Source: Isoptericola peretonis (GTDB taxonomy: Bacteria; Actinomycetota; Actinomycetes; Actinomycetales; Cellulomonadaceae). Taken from it: a stretch of 64,000 bases of DNA. A program made the translations under genes and the position numbers. The notes under the pieces were generated by a model. It did not search any database. It was not told the origin of the DNA and saw nothing but the letters and a program-made list of their open reading frames with translations. Below, piece after piece: positions 7,755-15,569 of the stretch. Position 1 is the stretch's first letter. Each line of letters begins with the position of its first letter. The stretch is from NCBI GenBank assembly GCA_023241745.1, contig JALQCY010000004.1, positions 186,001 to 250,000 on the forward strand, written 5' to 3'.

Positions 7755-8905
7755 GATGCCCGCCCGGAGCCGAGCGGAGGGCTGTCGAGGGCGGCGCCCT
7801 GACGTACGCTCCGCCGCGCCGCGGCGCGGTGCAGGGCATCCCGGTAGACGGCGTCCGTGGCCGTCGCCTGCGCGGCAGGGGTGTAGCCGCTGCGCTGGCG
7901 GTCGAGGGCGGCGTCGGCGAGCACGTCTCGACGCGCGGGAGACGCGGCGAGCACGGCGAGGCACCGCCCGCCGTCGTCCGCGTCGCCGGGCCGCCACAGT
8001 GCCGCGGGGTCGAGACCACCGAGGGTCTCGACGTGGCCGCCGGCGTCGGCGGCCACGACGGGCAGGCCTGCGGCCATCGCCTCCAGCACGCTGAGCCCCA
8101 GCCCCTCCGCCGGGCAGGGGGCTAGCAGCAGCGCTGCTCGCCCCATGCGGGCGGCGACGTCCCGGCGCTCCCCGAGCAGCCGGACGCTCCCCGTCAGCCC
8201 GCTGCGGCTCACGAGTCGTGCCAGGTCGTCACGGAGGGAGCCGTCACCGGCCACGTCGAGGCGCCATCCCCGCGCCGCCAGGCCGGAGGCGGCAAAGGCC
8301 CGGACGCCGAGGTCGGTGCGCTTCTCGGGCTCGAGGCGCTGCACCATCAGCACCACCGGCTCGCGGTCCGCGGCACGCGGCGGGCTCGCCCCGCCGAGGG
8401 CGTCGGCGCCGGCCGGGCCGACCCCGGGCGGCACGACGACGCTCGGCTCGCCGACGGCGTCCGCGACGTACCGGCTGATCGCGACCTGCGCCGCCAGCCG
8501 CGGCCTGATCATGCGGGACGCGACGCGCCCGGGGAGGCTGCGCCCGCGCACCTGCGCGAAGTGGCGTGTGGCCACCACCGGCAGGTGGCGCGCCGTCGTC
8601 GGGGCCCCCGCCGCGGCGACCGCCAGGAGCTCCGCAGCCGTCATGTGCGCGTGCAGCACGTCGGCCCCGGCGCGCAGCGCGGCCAGCGACGCCCACGCCT
8701 CACGCAGGGATGCGCCAGGGTGCACACGCACCCCGGGGCCCGCCGCCTGCCGCACCCGGCCGACGTCCCCGCCGACGACGACGACCCGGTCACCGCGCTC
8801 CGCCTGCGCGCGAGCCAGCCGCGCGACGTGCGCCTCGACGCCCGCGAACGCGCCGGAGACGACGACGTGGACCACCCTGAGCGGCCCCCCCGCCGCGCCC
8901 GTCAC
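7751..8905 (-). CDS. glycosyltransferase family 4
   Basis: The 384-residue GT4 enzyme begins VTGAAGGPLRVVHVVVSGAFAGVEAHVARLAR, a typical acceptor-domain start. It continues with AQVAISRYVADAVGEPSVVVPPGV and the donor-domain motifs LMVQRLEPEKRTDLGVRAF and CPAEGLGLSVLEAMAAGLPVVAADAGG (E-x7-E). The GTG start overlaps the stop of the polymerase gene as GTGA, and the stop overlaps the next start as ATGA, so translation through this operon is tightly coupled. It presumably adds one sugar of the EPS repeat unit. The donor is unknown. Confidence 0.88.
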   Translation of the reverse strand: MTGAAGGPLRVVHVVVSGAFAGVEAHVARLARAQAERGDRVVVVGGDVGRVRQAAGPGVRVHPGASLREAWASLAALRAGADVLHAHMTAAELLAVAAAGAPTTARHLPVVATRHFAQVRGRSLPGRVASRMIRPRLAAQVAISRYVADAVGEPSVVVPPGVGPAGADALGGASPPRAADREPVVLMVQRLEPEKRTDLGVRAFAASGLAARGWRLDVAGDGSLRDDLARLVSRSGLTGSVRLLGERRDVAARMGRAALLLAPCPAEGLGLSVLEAMAAGLPVVAADAGGHVETLGGLDPAALWRPGDADDGGRCLAVLAASPARRDVLADAALDRQRSGYTPAAQATATDAVYRDALHRAAARRSVRQGAALDSPPLGSGRAS

Positions 8906-10275
8906 CGGTGCCCCCGGTCGGTGGGCGTCGCGGCACCTGGCGCCGCGGAGAGGTCGGCCGCGGGCAGCTCGGGCCGCAGGCGCTCGGCGTCGTGCGCCTG
9001 CGCGCCGAGGCACAGGCCCACGATCACGAACGGCAGCGACGTCTGGACCGCCACCCAGAACAGGTCGAGCTGGCCCTGCACCATCCGGTTCGCGACCACC
9101 GCCACCGCGAGGGTCCCGTAACGGGGATCGACCCGCCACGCCACGACGAGCACGCCGACCATCATCACGAGGAACCCGACGAGCCCCACCGTGCCGGCCG
9201 AGCTCAGCACCTCGAGCTCGGCGTTGGGCGGCTGGAACTCGAACTCGGTCCGGCCGGCCGTCCACCACCGCAGCCCCACCCCGAACCACTCGTTCTGGTT
9301 CCACACGGCGAGCGACTGCTCGAACCACGTGAGCCGCTGGTACGTGGAGTTGAACGTGTTCCCCGAGGCGAGCTGCTCGGCGACCGTCTGCCACACGTAC
9401 CAGACCGCGACGGGGACCGCGAGGAGCGGGAGCCGGCTGCGGTGCCTGCCGGGCTCCGGCCGCAGGATCAGCACCAGGACCGCCACGGCGAGCCCGATCA
9501 TCGCCTGGCGCGACTGGGCGGCCGCGATGCCCGCGGCGAACAGCAGGAAGAGGCCGAAGGCGACGGGACGGCTCCAGCCCAGCCACCGCGGACGGGCGTA
9601 GGCGACGGTCGCGCCGAACGCGAGGATGTCGCCGAGGGCGTTCTTGTGCAGCTCGAACGGCGCGTCGAGGTAGACGGGCGTGGGATCGCCCGCGAGCATC
9701 CCGGGCGCCCCCACCACGAGCGCGGCGAGTGCCACGACGACCATCGGCGCGACGAGCAGGTTCGTCGCGAGCCGTCCGTGCCCGTCGCGCGCGGCGGCCC
9801 AGCCGACGATCACGGCGCCACCGACCAGCAGCCACGCGTGGAACCACTCGACCGTGTTCGCGGTGTACGGGTTCGCGACCACCGTGAACAGCGTCGCCGC
9901 CTGGTACACGCCCGTGAGCCACAGGATCGAGCGCACGGGACGGCTGAACGGGCGCGGGCCCAGCACCAGCGCGATGCCGAAGGCGGCCGCCAGCGCGAAG
10001 TCGCTGACCGACAGGTCCACCCCGGCGACACCCACCCGTGGCACGAGGGTCAGAGCGGGCATCACGAACGCGATCGTCGCCGCCGGGGAGCAGGCGACGA
10101 GGCCGAGCGCCAGGACGAGCCCGGCCGCGACCAGCCCCCAGGTCAGGTCGAAGGCCGTCGCCGCCGCCACGACCCCCAGCGCCGTCACCCCGGCCGCCGC
10201 CACGACGACCCGTTCGGCCCGCCGGTCGGTGCGGATCACGGAGCCGCCCGGGTCGCGGACCGAGGGGCGCGTCAT
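8902..10275 (-). CDS. O-antigen ligase/polymerase (Wzy/WaaL-like) membrane protein
   Basis: The 457-residue protein is almost entirely hydrophobic, with about eleven to twelve predicted transmembrane segments. A large central extracytoplasmic loop (QTVAEQLASGNTFNSTYQRLTWFEQSLAVWNQNEWFGVGLRWW) is typical of the O-antigen ligase/polymerase superfamily; the NEWFGVGLRWW segment corresponds to the GxG loop motif of these proteins. Such proteins polymerise or transfer undecaprenyl-linked glycans outside the membrane. The ATG overlaps the stop of the upstream GT4-GT2 gene. Together with the ABC exporter at 24.4-26.5 kb, the locus therefore carries parts of two export logics, either two polymers or a polymer plus a decorating ligase. 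Confidence 0.85.
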   Translation of the reverse strand: MTRPSVRDPGGSVIRTDRRAERVVVAAAGVTALGVVAAATAFDLTWGLVAAGLVLALGLVACSPAATIAFVMPALTLVPRVGVAGVDLSVSDFALAAAFGIALVLGPRPFSRPVRSILWLTGVYQAATLFTVVANPYTANTVEWFHAWLLVGGAVIVGWAAARDGHGRLATNLLVAPMVVVALAALVVGAPGMLAGDPTPVYLDAPFELHKNALGDILAFGATVAYARPRWLGWSRPVAFGLFLLFAAGIAAAQSRQAMIGLAVAVLVLILRPEPGRHRSRLPLLAVPVAVWYVWQTVAEQLASGNTFNSTYQRLTWFEQSLAVWNQNEWFGVGLRWWTAGRTEFEFQPPNAELEVLSSAGTVGLVGFLVMMVGVLVVAWRVDPRYGTLAVAVVANRMVQGQLDLFWVAVQTSLPFVIVGLCLGAQAHDAERLRPELPAADLSAAPGAATPTDRGHR

Positions 10276-12329
10276 GGTGCCGCCCGCGTGCCCGGCCGGG
10301 TGGCCGGCGAGGGAACGCCGGGCCCGGCCGCGACGAGACGCCTCTCCGTGCGGAGCGGGCCCGCCAGGTACAGGCCGAGCCGCCGGCGGGCAGCGCGGCG
10401 GGCCTCCACGTCCGGCAGGACGACGGCACGTGCGGCGGACCCCGCGGCGGTGCCGACGCGCGCGACCTGCCATCCCACGGCCCCGTGGTGCTTGCGCAGG
10501 TAGCGCTCCTGCGAGGCGTGGAAGTGCGTCTCGCGGCGCGACGGGTCGCTGCTCGTGGCACCGCCCGCATGACGCGCCACGACCTCGTCCACCATCACGT
10601 GGCGCCAACCACGCCGGACCGCTCGGCGCGCCCAGTCCGTCTCCTCCGCGTACAGGAAGAAGCGGTCGTCCAGGGGTCCGACGTCGGCGAGAGCGTCGGC
10701 CCGCAGCATCAGCACCGCACCGATCACGTAGCGGTCCCGTGCCGTGCGGTCGTGGACGCGACCGAGGCCCACGGCCTCCAGCCAGCTGCGGGCGGGCGAC
10801 GGGAACGGCCAGGACACGCGCGCGGCCCTCCCGTGGTCGTCCACCTGGGCCGGCCCGACGCTCGCCGTCCGTGGGTGGTCGTGCAGACGTCGTTGCAGCG
10901 CGAGGACCTCCCCGACCCCGATCACCGCGTCGGGGTTGAGCAGCAGCACGTCACGACCCGGCAGCTGCCGGTGGGCGAGCCCGTGGTCGACGCCGGCGGC
11001 GAAGCCGCCGTTGGTCCCCGGGTCGAGGTAACGTCCCCCGGCGATCGCGACGATCTCCTTGATCTCGGGCAGGGACGAGTTGTCCACCACCGTCAGCGGC
11101 AGCCGCCCGACCAGCGGAGCGAGGGCGGCGCGCAGCCGGTCGGGCGCCCCGTACGCGACGACGATGACCTCCGGCGGCTCCGGCGCGGCGTGGACGACGC
11201 GCCGGGCGGCGAACGGGCGGGCGCACGCATGCTCGTACAGGTCCTGGTACGCCGCGGCGACCGCGGGCCACGCGCACCGCGCGGCCTGCTCCTGGCCGGC
11301 GTCGCGCAACCGCTCCGCGAGGGCCGGGTTCGTGCCGGCGGCGAGGAGCGCCTCGCGGAGCGCCCCCGGGTGGTCCGGCGGCACCAGCAGGCCGGCCGGT
11401 CCCACCACGTCGGGCAGCGCGCCCGTCGAGGTCGCCACGACCGGTACGCCGCACGCCATCGCCTCGACCGCCACGCGGCCGAACTGCTCCACCCAGCCCG
11501 CCGTGCGCCGCGACGGCACGGCGAGGACGTCGAGGGAGCGGTAGAACGCCGGGAGCTGCGCGTCGTCGAGGGCGCCGCGGAAGCGCACCCGGTCGCCCAG
11601 CGGCAGCGCGGCGGCGTGCAGCGCGGCGGCGTCCGGGCCGTCGCCGGCGACGTCGAGGTGCAGGTGCGGCTCGTCGCGGACCGCCGCGAGCAGGGTGTCG
11701 ACGCCCTTGTGGGGCGCGAGCCGTCCGGCGTACCCGACCCGGACGGCTCCGGGCGTCGCACCGTCGCCTTCGCCGGGCTCACCGTCGGGCCGGAAGACCT
11801 GCAGGTCGACACCGAGGGGGACCGTGCGGACCAGGCACCGCGCCCCCTTGGCGCGCACCACCTCGCCCGCCTGGTCGCTGCACACGCTCACGGCGGCGGC
11901 CCGCTGCAGGACCAGTCGTTCGATCGCGCGGAAGGGGAGCGGGTACCGCTTGGCGATGTTCTGCGCCGAGTACACGACGAACGGGGCCGGCGTACGTCCG
12001 CGCAGGCGGGCGCGCAGCCACGCGAGCGCCAGCACCTCGGCCGTGGCGAGCGCGAAGGGCTCCTCGTGGACGTCGAGCAGGTCGTGAGGCGGGTCGAGCG
12101 CGCGCCACAGGTCCCGCGGGTCGTACACGAACAGGGCCGGGTGGGAACCCCAGGTGCGCAGCCCGGCGACGTCCTCACCGTCCCGCGCCACGAGCGGCAC
12201 GCGACGCCCGCCCTCGTCCCAGGCCAGCGCCGCGTACAGCCTGACGTCGACCGCGAGACGCCTGAGCTCGCGCTCCCGTTCACGCCACGCGTCGACGACG
12301 GCACTGTGCGAGAAGCGCAGGACTCTCAT
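10272..12329 (-). CDS. bifunctional GT4-GT2 fusion glycosyltransferase
   Basis: The 685-residue product joins two complete catalytic modules. Residues 1 to about 375 form a GT4 enzyme (VRVGYAGRLAPHKGVDTLLAAV; VEQFGRVAVEAMACGVPVVATSTG). From about 385 a GT2 enzyme begins (PEVIVVAYGAPDRLRAALAPL, TVVDNSS, LLLNPDAVI as the DxD-like metal site, DRFFLYAEETDWARRA as the acceptor region). The fusion suggests two consecutive sugar additions. The ATG at 12329 is only two bases after the transcription start predicted from the upstream box and -10, so this mRNA may be leaderless. It is the first gene of the minus-strand operon reaching to 6543. Confidence 0.88.
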   Translation of the reverse strand: MRVLRFSHSAVVDAWRERERELRRLAVDVRLYAALAWDEGGRRVPLVARDGEDVAGLRTWGSHPALFVYDPRDLWRALDPPHDLLDVHEEPFALATAEVLALAWLRARLRGRTPAPFVVYSAQNIAKRYPLPFRAIERLVLQRAAAVSVCSDQAGEVVRAKGARCLVRTVPLGVDLQVFRPDGEPGEGDGATPGAVRVGYAGRLAPHKGVDTLLAAVRDEPHLHLDVAGDGPDAAALHAAALPLGDRVRFRGALDDAQLPAFYRSLDVLAVPSRRTAGWVEQFGRVAVEAMACGVPVVATSTGALPDVVGPAGLLVPPDHPGALREALLAAGTNPALAERLRDAGQEQAARCAWPAVAAAYQDLYEHACARPFAARRVVHAAPEPPEVIVVAYGAPDRLRAALAPLVGRLPLTVVDNSSLPEIKEIVAIAGGRYLDPGTNGGFAAGVDHGLAHRQLPGRDVLLLNPDAVIGVGEVLALQRRLHDHPRTASVGPAQVDDHGRAARVSWPFPSPARSWLEAVGLGRVHDRTARDRYVIGAVLMLRADALADVGPLDDRFFLYAEETDWARRAVRRGWRHVMVDEVVARHAGGATSSDPSRRETHFHASQERYLRKHHGAVGWQVARVGTAAGSAARAVVLPDVEARRAARRRLGLYLAGPLRTERRLVAAGPGVPSPATRPGTRAAP

Positions 12330-12337
12330 GACTCCCG

Positions 12338-12449
12338 ATCCTCGCCGTCGCAGCCGGACCGGGGAACGACGCGGCGGCACAATCACCCGGGTGCCAGGGG
12401 TTTTCACCCCGGGCAACCCTCACGGTCCGCGGCGTGCCCTGGTTAGCGT
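12338..12449. promoter_or_regulatory. divergent EPS promoters sharing a box pair
   Basis: Two boxes lie 21 bases apart: a TCACCC/GGGTGA half-type site centred at 12382-12384, and GGGGTTTTCACCCC centred at 12403-12405. On the plus strand a -10 (TAGCGT) starts at 12444, exactly 41 bases from the second box centre. On the minus strand a weaker -10 (GAGGAT) starts at 12343, exactly 41 bases from the first. The symmetric layout serves both the epimerase (+) and the GT4-GT2 operon (-). The minus transcript would begin within about two bases of its ATG. Confidence 0.65.
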
Positions 12450-12530
12450 CGAAGCGGCTTCCCAGCCACCGGTCCCTGGCCGCACCCGGCCTCCGAGGAC
12501 CGACCGAACGACGATGACGGGGGACGGACG

Positions 12531-13553
12531 ATGCGAGTGCTCGTCGATGGGGACCGAGGTTATGTCGGGGCAGTGCTGGTGCCGTTCCTGCAGGCCGCCG
12601 GGCACGAGGTGGTCGGGCTCGATGTCGGCTGGTACGACGGGTGCGACTTCGGACCACCGGTGACCGGGTACGAGCAGCGCACGGGCGACGTCCGCGACGC
12701 GCGGCCGGAGGACCTCGTCGGCTTCGACGCGGTCATCCACCTCGCGGCGATCTCGAATGACCCGCTGGGTCACCTGAACCCGCAGGCCACCTTCTCCGTG
12801 AACACCGACGGCGCGGTCCGCATGGCGCGCGCCGCCCGGAGCGCCGGAGTGCCGCGGTTCCTGTTCTCCTCGTCGTGCTCGCTTTACGGCGCGGCGGGCG
12901 ACGAGCCGGTCCACGAGAGCTCCGAGTTCAACCCCGTCACTCCGTACGGGGAGTCGAAGGTCCAGGCGGAACGAGGGATCTCCGCGCTCGCGGACGACGA
13001 CTTCTCGCCCACGTTCCTGCGCAACGCCACCGCGTACGGCTCCTCCCCGCGGCTCCGGGCCGACATCGTCGTCAACAACCTCACCGGCACCGCCTACACG
13101 CGCGGGCAGGTGCGACTCCAGTCCGACGGCAGCCCCTGGCGGCCGCTCGTGCACGTCGAGGACATCGCCCGCGCCTTCCTCGCCGGTCTCGAGGCACCGA
13201 GGGAGGTCGTGCACGACCAGGCGTTCAACGTGGGGCGTGACGAGGACGTCGTGCAGATCCGCACCATCGCCGAACAGGTCAGCGAGATCACAGGGGCGCC
13301 GGTGACGTTCGCCGAGGGCGCCGGCGCCGACTCCCGCAACTACCGGGTGGACTTCACCAAGATCCGGTCGACCCTGCCCGCCGCCGCGCCGAGCTGGACC
13401 ATCCCCGACGGCATCCGCGAGATCTGGAAGGACGCCTCGGACCGCAACCTGACCGCCGAGCAGTTCGAGGGCGAGCGCTTCGTGCGCCTCGCGCGCATCA
13501 ACCGGCTCGCCGCCGACGGTCGCCTCGACATCGCCACTCTCCGGCTGCGTTGA
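12531..13553 (+). CDS. NAD-dependent nucleotide-sugar epimerase/dehydratase
   Basis: The 340-residue extended-SDR protein has the Rossmann motif GDRGYVG (Gly7, Gly10, Gly13), [10 protein letters not shown] for the catalytic Ser region, and YGESK with Tyr139 and Lys143. The middle Asp-Arg of the first motif is less usual than the GGAGYIG of GalE-type enzymes. It probably converts a nucleotide-activated hexose, perhaps the 4-keto intermediate used with the adjacent methyltransferase and 3,5-epimerase. The ATG follows a GGGGGACGG ribosome-binding region. The gene is expressed from the divergent box promoter about 85 bases upstream, with the methyltransferase 22 bases downstream in the same operon. 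Confidence 0.88.
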   Translation: MRVLVDGDRGYVGAVLVPFLQAAGHEVVGLDVGWYDGCDFGPPVTGYEQRTGDVRDARPEDLVGFDAVIHLAAISNDPLGHLNPQATFSVNTDGAVRMARAARSAGVPRFLFSSSCSLYGAAGDEPVHESSEFNPVTPYGESKVQAERGISALADDDFSPTFLRNATAYGSSPRLRADIVVNNLTGTAYTRGQVRLQSDGSPWRPLVHVEDIARAFLAGLEAPREVVHDQAFNVGRDEDVVQIRTIAEQVSEITGAPVTFAEGAGADSRNYRVDFTKIRSTLPAAAPSWTIPDGIREIWKDASDRNLTAEQFEGERFVRLARINRLAADGRLDIATLRLR

Positions 13554-13575
13554 GCCGGGACCCGGGAGGAACACC

Positions 13576-14763
13576 ATGACCGACATCTCCACGCCCACGT
13601 CGCCGGCACCCGTCGCGGGTCCGCCAGGCGCCCCCGTCGACCCGTCCTGGCGCGACCGCTGGGACGGCTCGGCCGAGGGCGTCGTCGTCCTCGACCTGGG
13701 GATGCAGCCGCCCGCGGACCTGTTCCCCGCGCCGTCCGACCCGACCCCCGACCCGGAGCACCCGCTGCGGATGGTCCTCAGCGCCTCGACCGGGCTGGCG
13801 CAGATCGAGACGGACCCGACCTCACCCGAGGAGCCGCGCGGCGTGGAGCCGGCGGCGCTGGTCGCCCAGGCGGAGGCCGCCGTCGACCAGGCGGAGGCCG
13901 CCGGCTTCGTCCGCCGTGGTGCCCGCGTGCTGGAGTACCCCAGCCCGCACGGCGGCACCTGGGTGGAGCAGCTCGCGCGGCGCGACATGGTCGAGGTGAC
14001 CGAGGGCCCTGCCGAGCTGATCGTCGACATCTTCGGGATGATGCACGACGCCGACCAGCGGGCCGCGCTGCTCGAGCGCCGGGACCGGCTCGCCGACGAC
14101 GGCGTCCTGCTCATGCAGTACCACACGCTCGCGGCGATCGTGCGGGGCGGGATCTGGAACGCGCTGCGGCACGGTCACTTCGCCTACTACTCGACGCCCG
14201 CGCTCGTGCGCATGGGCGCGGAGGTGGGGCTCACCGCCGTCGGCGCCTGGGAGTACCCCCTGTACGGCGGCACGATCATGATCGCGTTCGCCCGGGAGGG
14301 CTCGCGGTGGGGCGGGCAGACGCCCGACGTGACCGCGATGGTAGAGCGCGAGACGGCCGAGGGGATCCTGGAGGCGCGATCCGTCGCGAGCCTCGACACC
14401 GCCCTGCGCGAGTCGGTCTCCGCCATCGGCGCCTACCTGCACGACGCGACGTCGCGCGGGCTGCGCGTGACGGGCTACGGCGCGGCGTCCCGCACGTCCG
14501 CGCTGCTGCGGGCCTCGGACATCGACGCGTCGCAGGTCGTCGCCGTCGCCGACGCCTCCACGGCCAAGCACGGCCGCACGATGCCCGGCAACCGCATCCC
14601 GATCGTCTCGCCGGCGGACATGGTCGCTCTGCGACCCGACCGCGTGCTGCTCTTCGTCCCGGACCTGCTGGACGAGGTGCGTCGTGCGCTGCCGGAGGTC
14701 GAGGCGGACGGGGGCCGGTGGGTCGTGCTGGACCCGATGCCCCGCGAGGTCGCCCCGCTCTGA
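13576..14763 (+). CDS. sugar C-methyltransferase-like protein, divergent
   Basis: The 395-residue protein follows the plan of NDP-hexose C-methyltransferases (TylC3 type): a short N-terminal domain (VVVLDLGMQPPADLF), a methyltransferase core, and the C-terminal module seen as GLRVTGYGAASRTSALL. Two key features are altered. The Cys residues that bind zinc in the N-terminal domain are absent. The glycine-rich SAM motif, normally VVEIGSNDG-like, reads RVLEYPSPHGG. The later FAYYSTPALVRMGAEVGL and EYPLYGGTIMI segments remain family-like. It may be a diverged enzyme or a non-catalytic homologue. It is co-transcribed with the epimerase and ends at a strong bidirectional hairpin. Confidence 0.75.
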   Translation: MTDISTPTSPAPVAGPPGAPVDPSWRDRWDGSAEGVVVLDLGMQPPADLFPAPSDPTPDPEHPLRMVLSASTGLAQIETDPTSPEEPRGVEPAALVAQAEAAVDQAEAAGFVRRGARVLEYPSPHGGTWVEQLARRDMVEVTEGPAELIVDIFGMMHDADQRAALLERRDRLADDGVLLMQYHTLAAIVRGGIWNALRHGHFAYYSTPALVRMGAEVGLTAVGAWEYPLYGGTIMIAFAREGSRWGGQTPDVTAMVERETAEGILEARSVASLDTALRESVSAIGAYLHDATSRGLRVTGYGAASRTSALLRASDIDASQVVAVADASTAKHGRTMPGNRIPIVSPADMVALRPDRVLLFVPDLLDEVRRALPEVEADGGRWVVLDPMPREVAPL

Positions 14764-14782
14764 CCGGCGCGAGCTCGACAGG

Positions 14783-14838
14783 CCACGGACGACGGCGGTC
14801 CGGCTCCGGGAGCGGAGCCGGACCGCCGTCGTCCGTGG
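14783..14838. terminator. bidirectional terminator hairpin
   Basis: A perfect 25-bp stem (14783-14807 with 14814-14838) closes a six-base loop GGGAGC. It lies between the convergent methyltransferase (+) and rfbC (-) genes, 19 bases after one stop and 13 after the other. There is no T-run, as is common in high-GC actinobacteria, so termination in both directions is inferred from strength and position. Confidence 0.85.
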
Positions 14839-14851
14839 GCGTGAGAGAGGG

Positions 14852-15400
14852 TCAACGACCGAGGCTCGCCTTGTACTCGGCCCAGGTGAGGCCGTGCCGG
14901 TCACGCTCGGAGACGATCGTGATCGGGGCCGGCCACGGCACCGCGAGGTCGGGGTCGTCGAAGCTGACGGTGACGTCCTCGTCGGGTCCGTAGAAGTCGT
15001 CGATGCGGTACACGAAGTCCGTCACCGACGTCAGGGCCTGGTAGCCGTGCAGGAACCCGCGCGGGATGTACACCTGCCGGCAGAGCTGGTCGTCGAGCAG
15101 GAACGTCTCCATCCGCCCGAAGGTCGGGGAGTCGGGTCGCGCGTCGATCGCGATGTCCAGCACGGCTCCGTGCGCGCACCGCACCAGCTTGGACTCGCCC
15201 TTGTTCGACCGGCCGTGCAGGCCGCGCACGACGCCTTGGTAGGACCGGGACTGGTTCTCCTGCTTGAAGCCGGCCGGGTCGATCCCGGCGTCGGCCATGA
15301 CGGCGACGTCGAACGTGCGGGAGAAGTACCCGCGCTCGTCGCGATGGGGTGTCGGCTCGAAGACGAGGAGCCCGGGGATGGTTGTCTCGATGACCTTCAT
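14852..15400 (-). CDS. rfbC: dTDP-4-dehydrorhamnose 3,5-epimerase family protein
   Basis: The 182-residue cupin protein matches RmlC along its whole length: VFEPTPHRDERGYFSRTF, VVRGLHGRSNKGESKLVRC with the catalytic base His62, and IPRGFLHGYQAL followed by FVYRIDDFYGPDED with a candidate acid Tyr131. The usual RGLHYQ reads RGLHGR here, so substrate preference could differ from dTDP-rhamnose synthesis, for example a C-methylated or CDP/dTDP-keto sugar. No rfbA, rfbB or rfbD is seen in the window. The ATG lies 14 bases after a -10 (TAGCGT) placed 41 bases from a box, so the leader is very short. Confidence 0.88.
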   Translation of the reverse strand: MKVIETTIPGLLVFEPTPHRDERGYFSRTFDVAVMADAGIDPAGFKQENQSRSYQGVVRGLHGRSNKGESKLVRCAHGAVLDIAIDARPDSPTFGRMETFLLDDQLCRQVYIPRGFLHGYQALTSVTDFVYRIDDFYGPDEDVTVSFDDPDLAVPWPAPITIVSERDRHGLTWAEYKASLGR

Positions 15401-15408
15401 GCGTCCCC

Positions 15409-15532
15409 ACGCTAGGTCGCCGCGGGCACTGACGGGACCGTCATGGGCGGATGAAATCCGGCCGTATCGCCCCGGCGGCCGGGTGAACTGGCGAGGAGCG
15501 TCTTCCGCCGGCCGCGCCCCGGTGCACAGACT
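15409..15532. promoter_or_regulatory. divergent EPS promoters sharing a box pair (32-base spacing)
   Basis: Boxes GGATGAAATCC (centre 15453-15455) and GGGTGAACTGG (centre 15485-15487) are 32 bases apart, three helical turns. A minus-strand -10 (TAGCGT) starts at 15414, 41 bases from the first box, and drives rfbC. A plus-strand -10 (CAGACT within TGCACAGACT) starts at 15527, 42 bases from the second box, and drives the aminotransferase operon. TGCACAGACT is repeated in the 28.6-kb promoter. Confidence 0.7.
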
Positions 15533-15569
15533 GGCGACGGCCAGCAGGTCCGATCCCAGGGAGCATCCG

